Assembly: GCA_030044345.1 (NCBI GenBank)
Contig: JASHVY010000206.1
Location: 1-6,423 of the forward strand
Reading direction: 5' to 3'
Length of the DNA: 6,423 nucleotides
DNA from: Acetobacteraceae bacterium
GTDB taxonomy: Bacteria > Pseudomonadota > Alphaproteobacteria > Acetobacterales > Acetobacteraceae
Below are positions 6,098 to 6,423 of the stretch, piece by piece (within the stretch, counting starts at the first letter, position 1; every line of letters starts with the position of its first letter). The translations under genes were made by a program, and so were the position numbers. The notes below the pieces were generated by a model that saw only the letters and a list, made by a program, of their open reading frames with translations, made no database searches and was not told the origin of the DNA.

Positions 6098-6342
6098 TCC
6101 GTGCAAGGCTCGATCACCCGGTACTTCTTCTTTCTCACTGCATCTGTGTTCCGCACGACACACCAACCGGGAGATCGGCCCGTCACCAGCATGCCACCCG
6201 CCAGCCTGGCGCTTTGCGCCACGCCCGAAAGCGTGCGCGGTGAGCTGCTCCTGGTGATGGGTCCATGTTTCTGCCCGGTGCGCCATCGCCGCGCCCGATG
6301 CTCGTCGGAACGAAAGCGAATCGATCTCTCCTCTTCGTCCCC

Positions 6343-6390
6343 CGTGATGTTTGACGTGATGTTTGGCGTGATGTCCGGCGTGATGCCTGG
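6343..6390. repeat. 12-bp tandem repeat, 4 copies
   Basis: CGTGATGTTTGA (6343-6354), CGTGATGTTTGG (6355-6366), CGTGATGTCCGG (6367-6378) and CGTGATGCCTGG (6379-6390) run head to tail, with a decayed further unit after them. The 12-bp period makes minus-strand frames look like His-rich repeat peptides (HHAGHHAKHHVKHH). These are more simply read as a by-product of the DNA repeat than as a metal-binding protein. Confidence 0.85.
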
Positions 6391-6423
6391 CGCGACATCG
6401 GACCGCGGATCGGTCGGGCAAAT

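Larger units (their letters stand above)
5562..6423. other. Region without a convincing gene, rich in short repeats
   Basis: Several overlapping frames stay open here because of the high GC, the longest being 222 and 178 codons on the minus strand. All are rich in Arg, Pro, Gly and His, match no family I know and run through tandem repeats. Their overlap in different frames argues against coding. No tRNA, rRNA or CRISPR structure is visible. The region holds arrays of 13-, 14- and 12-bp units and two neighbouring palindromes. It may include the promoter of the fasciclin gene, but I could not pick a clear -35/-10 pair. Confidence 0.6.

Noticed and set aside
5554..6222. 222-codon minus-strand frame
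   Set aside because: It runs through the palindromes and the 13-bp repeat, has an Arg/Gly/Pro-rich composition, and shows no convincing ribosome site or known domain.
5835..6390. Possible CRISPR array
   Set aside because: Repeats are 12-14 bp, directly adjacent without spacers, and differ from array to array.
5885..6421. 178-codon minus-strand frame with a His-rich repeat (possible metal-binding protein)
   Set aside because: The His pattern is produced by the 12-bp DNA repeat. The remainder has no family resemblance, and other frames overlap it.

Overview
The window is GC-rich and every recognisable protein gene lies on the minus strand. The genes found are a cyanide-insensitive-type cytochrome bd quinol oxidase, a YdeP-like molybdopterin oxidoreductase and a Tat-exported fasciclin protein. 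Together with the strong G/C bias at third codon positions, this suggests an alphaproteobacterium, most plausibly an acetic-acid or acidophilic member of the Acetobacteraceae. That taxonomic guess comes from gene content only and is tentative.

Layout, read in the direction of transcription (right to left). (1) Positions 5496-6423 hold no convincing gene, but are crowded with short tandem repeats (13-bp, 14-bp and 12-bp units) and two adjacent hairpin-forming palindromes. (2) Positions 4842-5495 encode a secreted single-domain FAS1 (fasciclin) protein with a twin-arginine signal, followed by a clear rho-independent terminator at 4688-4718. (3) Positions 3978-4687 are mostly non-coding and lower in GC. 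They carry a good sigma70-like promoter candidate (4186-4214), several small inverted repeats and a possible 65-codon leader ORF whose stop overlaps the next start codon. (4) Positions 3977-1550 encode cydA and cydB, only 4 bp apart, for a bd-type quinol oxidase with a short Q-loop. (5) Starting 56 bp after cydB, a YdeP/FdhF-like molybdopterin oxidoreductase runs off the left edge; 497 N-terminal codons are present.

The last three genes look like one transcription unit. CydAB would oxidise membrane quinol and reduce O2 to water. The oxidoreductase is a soluble formate-dehydrogenase-like enzyme whose family has been linked to acid resistance in enterobacteria. The tight arrangement suggests co-regulation, perhaps under acid, low-oxygen or respiratory-inhibitor stress, but no regulator gene or recognisable regulator site is visible. 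No strong case for an entirely new system was found. The most unusual features are the recurrent, sequence-unrelated 12-14 bp tandem repeats confined to the gaps, and the overlapping leader ORF plus hairpin at the cydA start.
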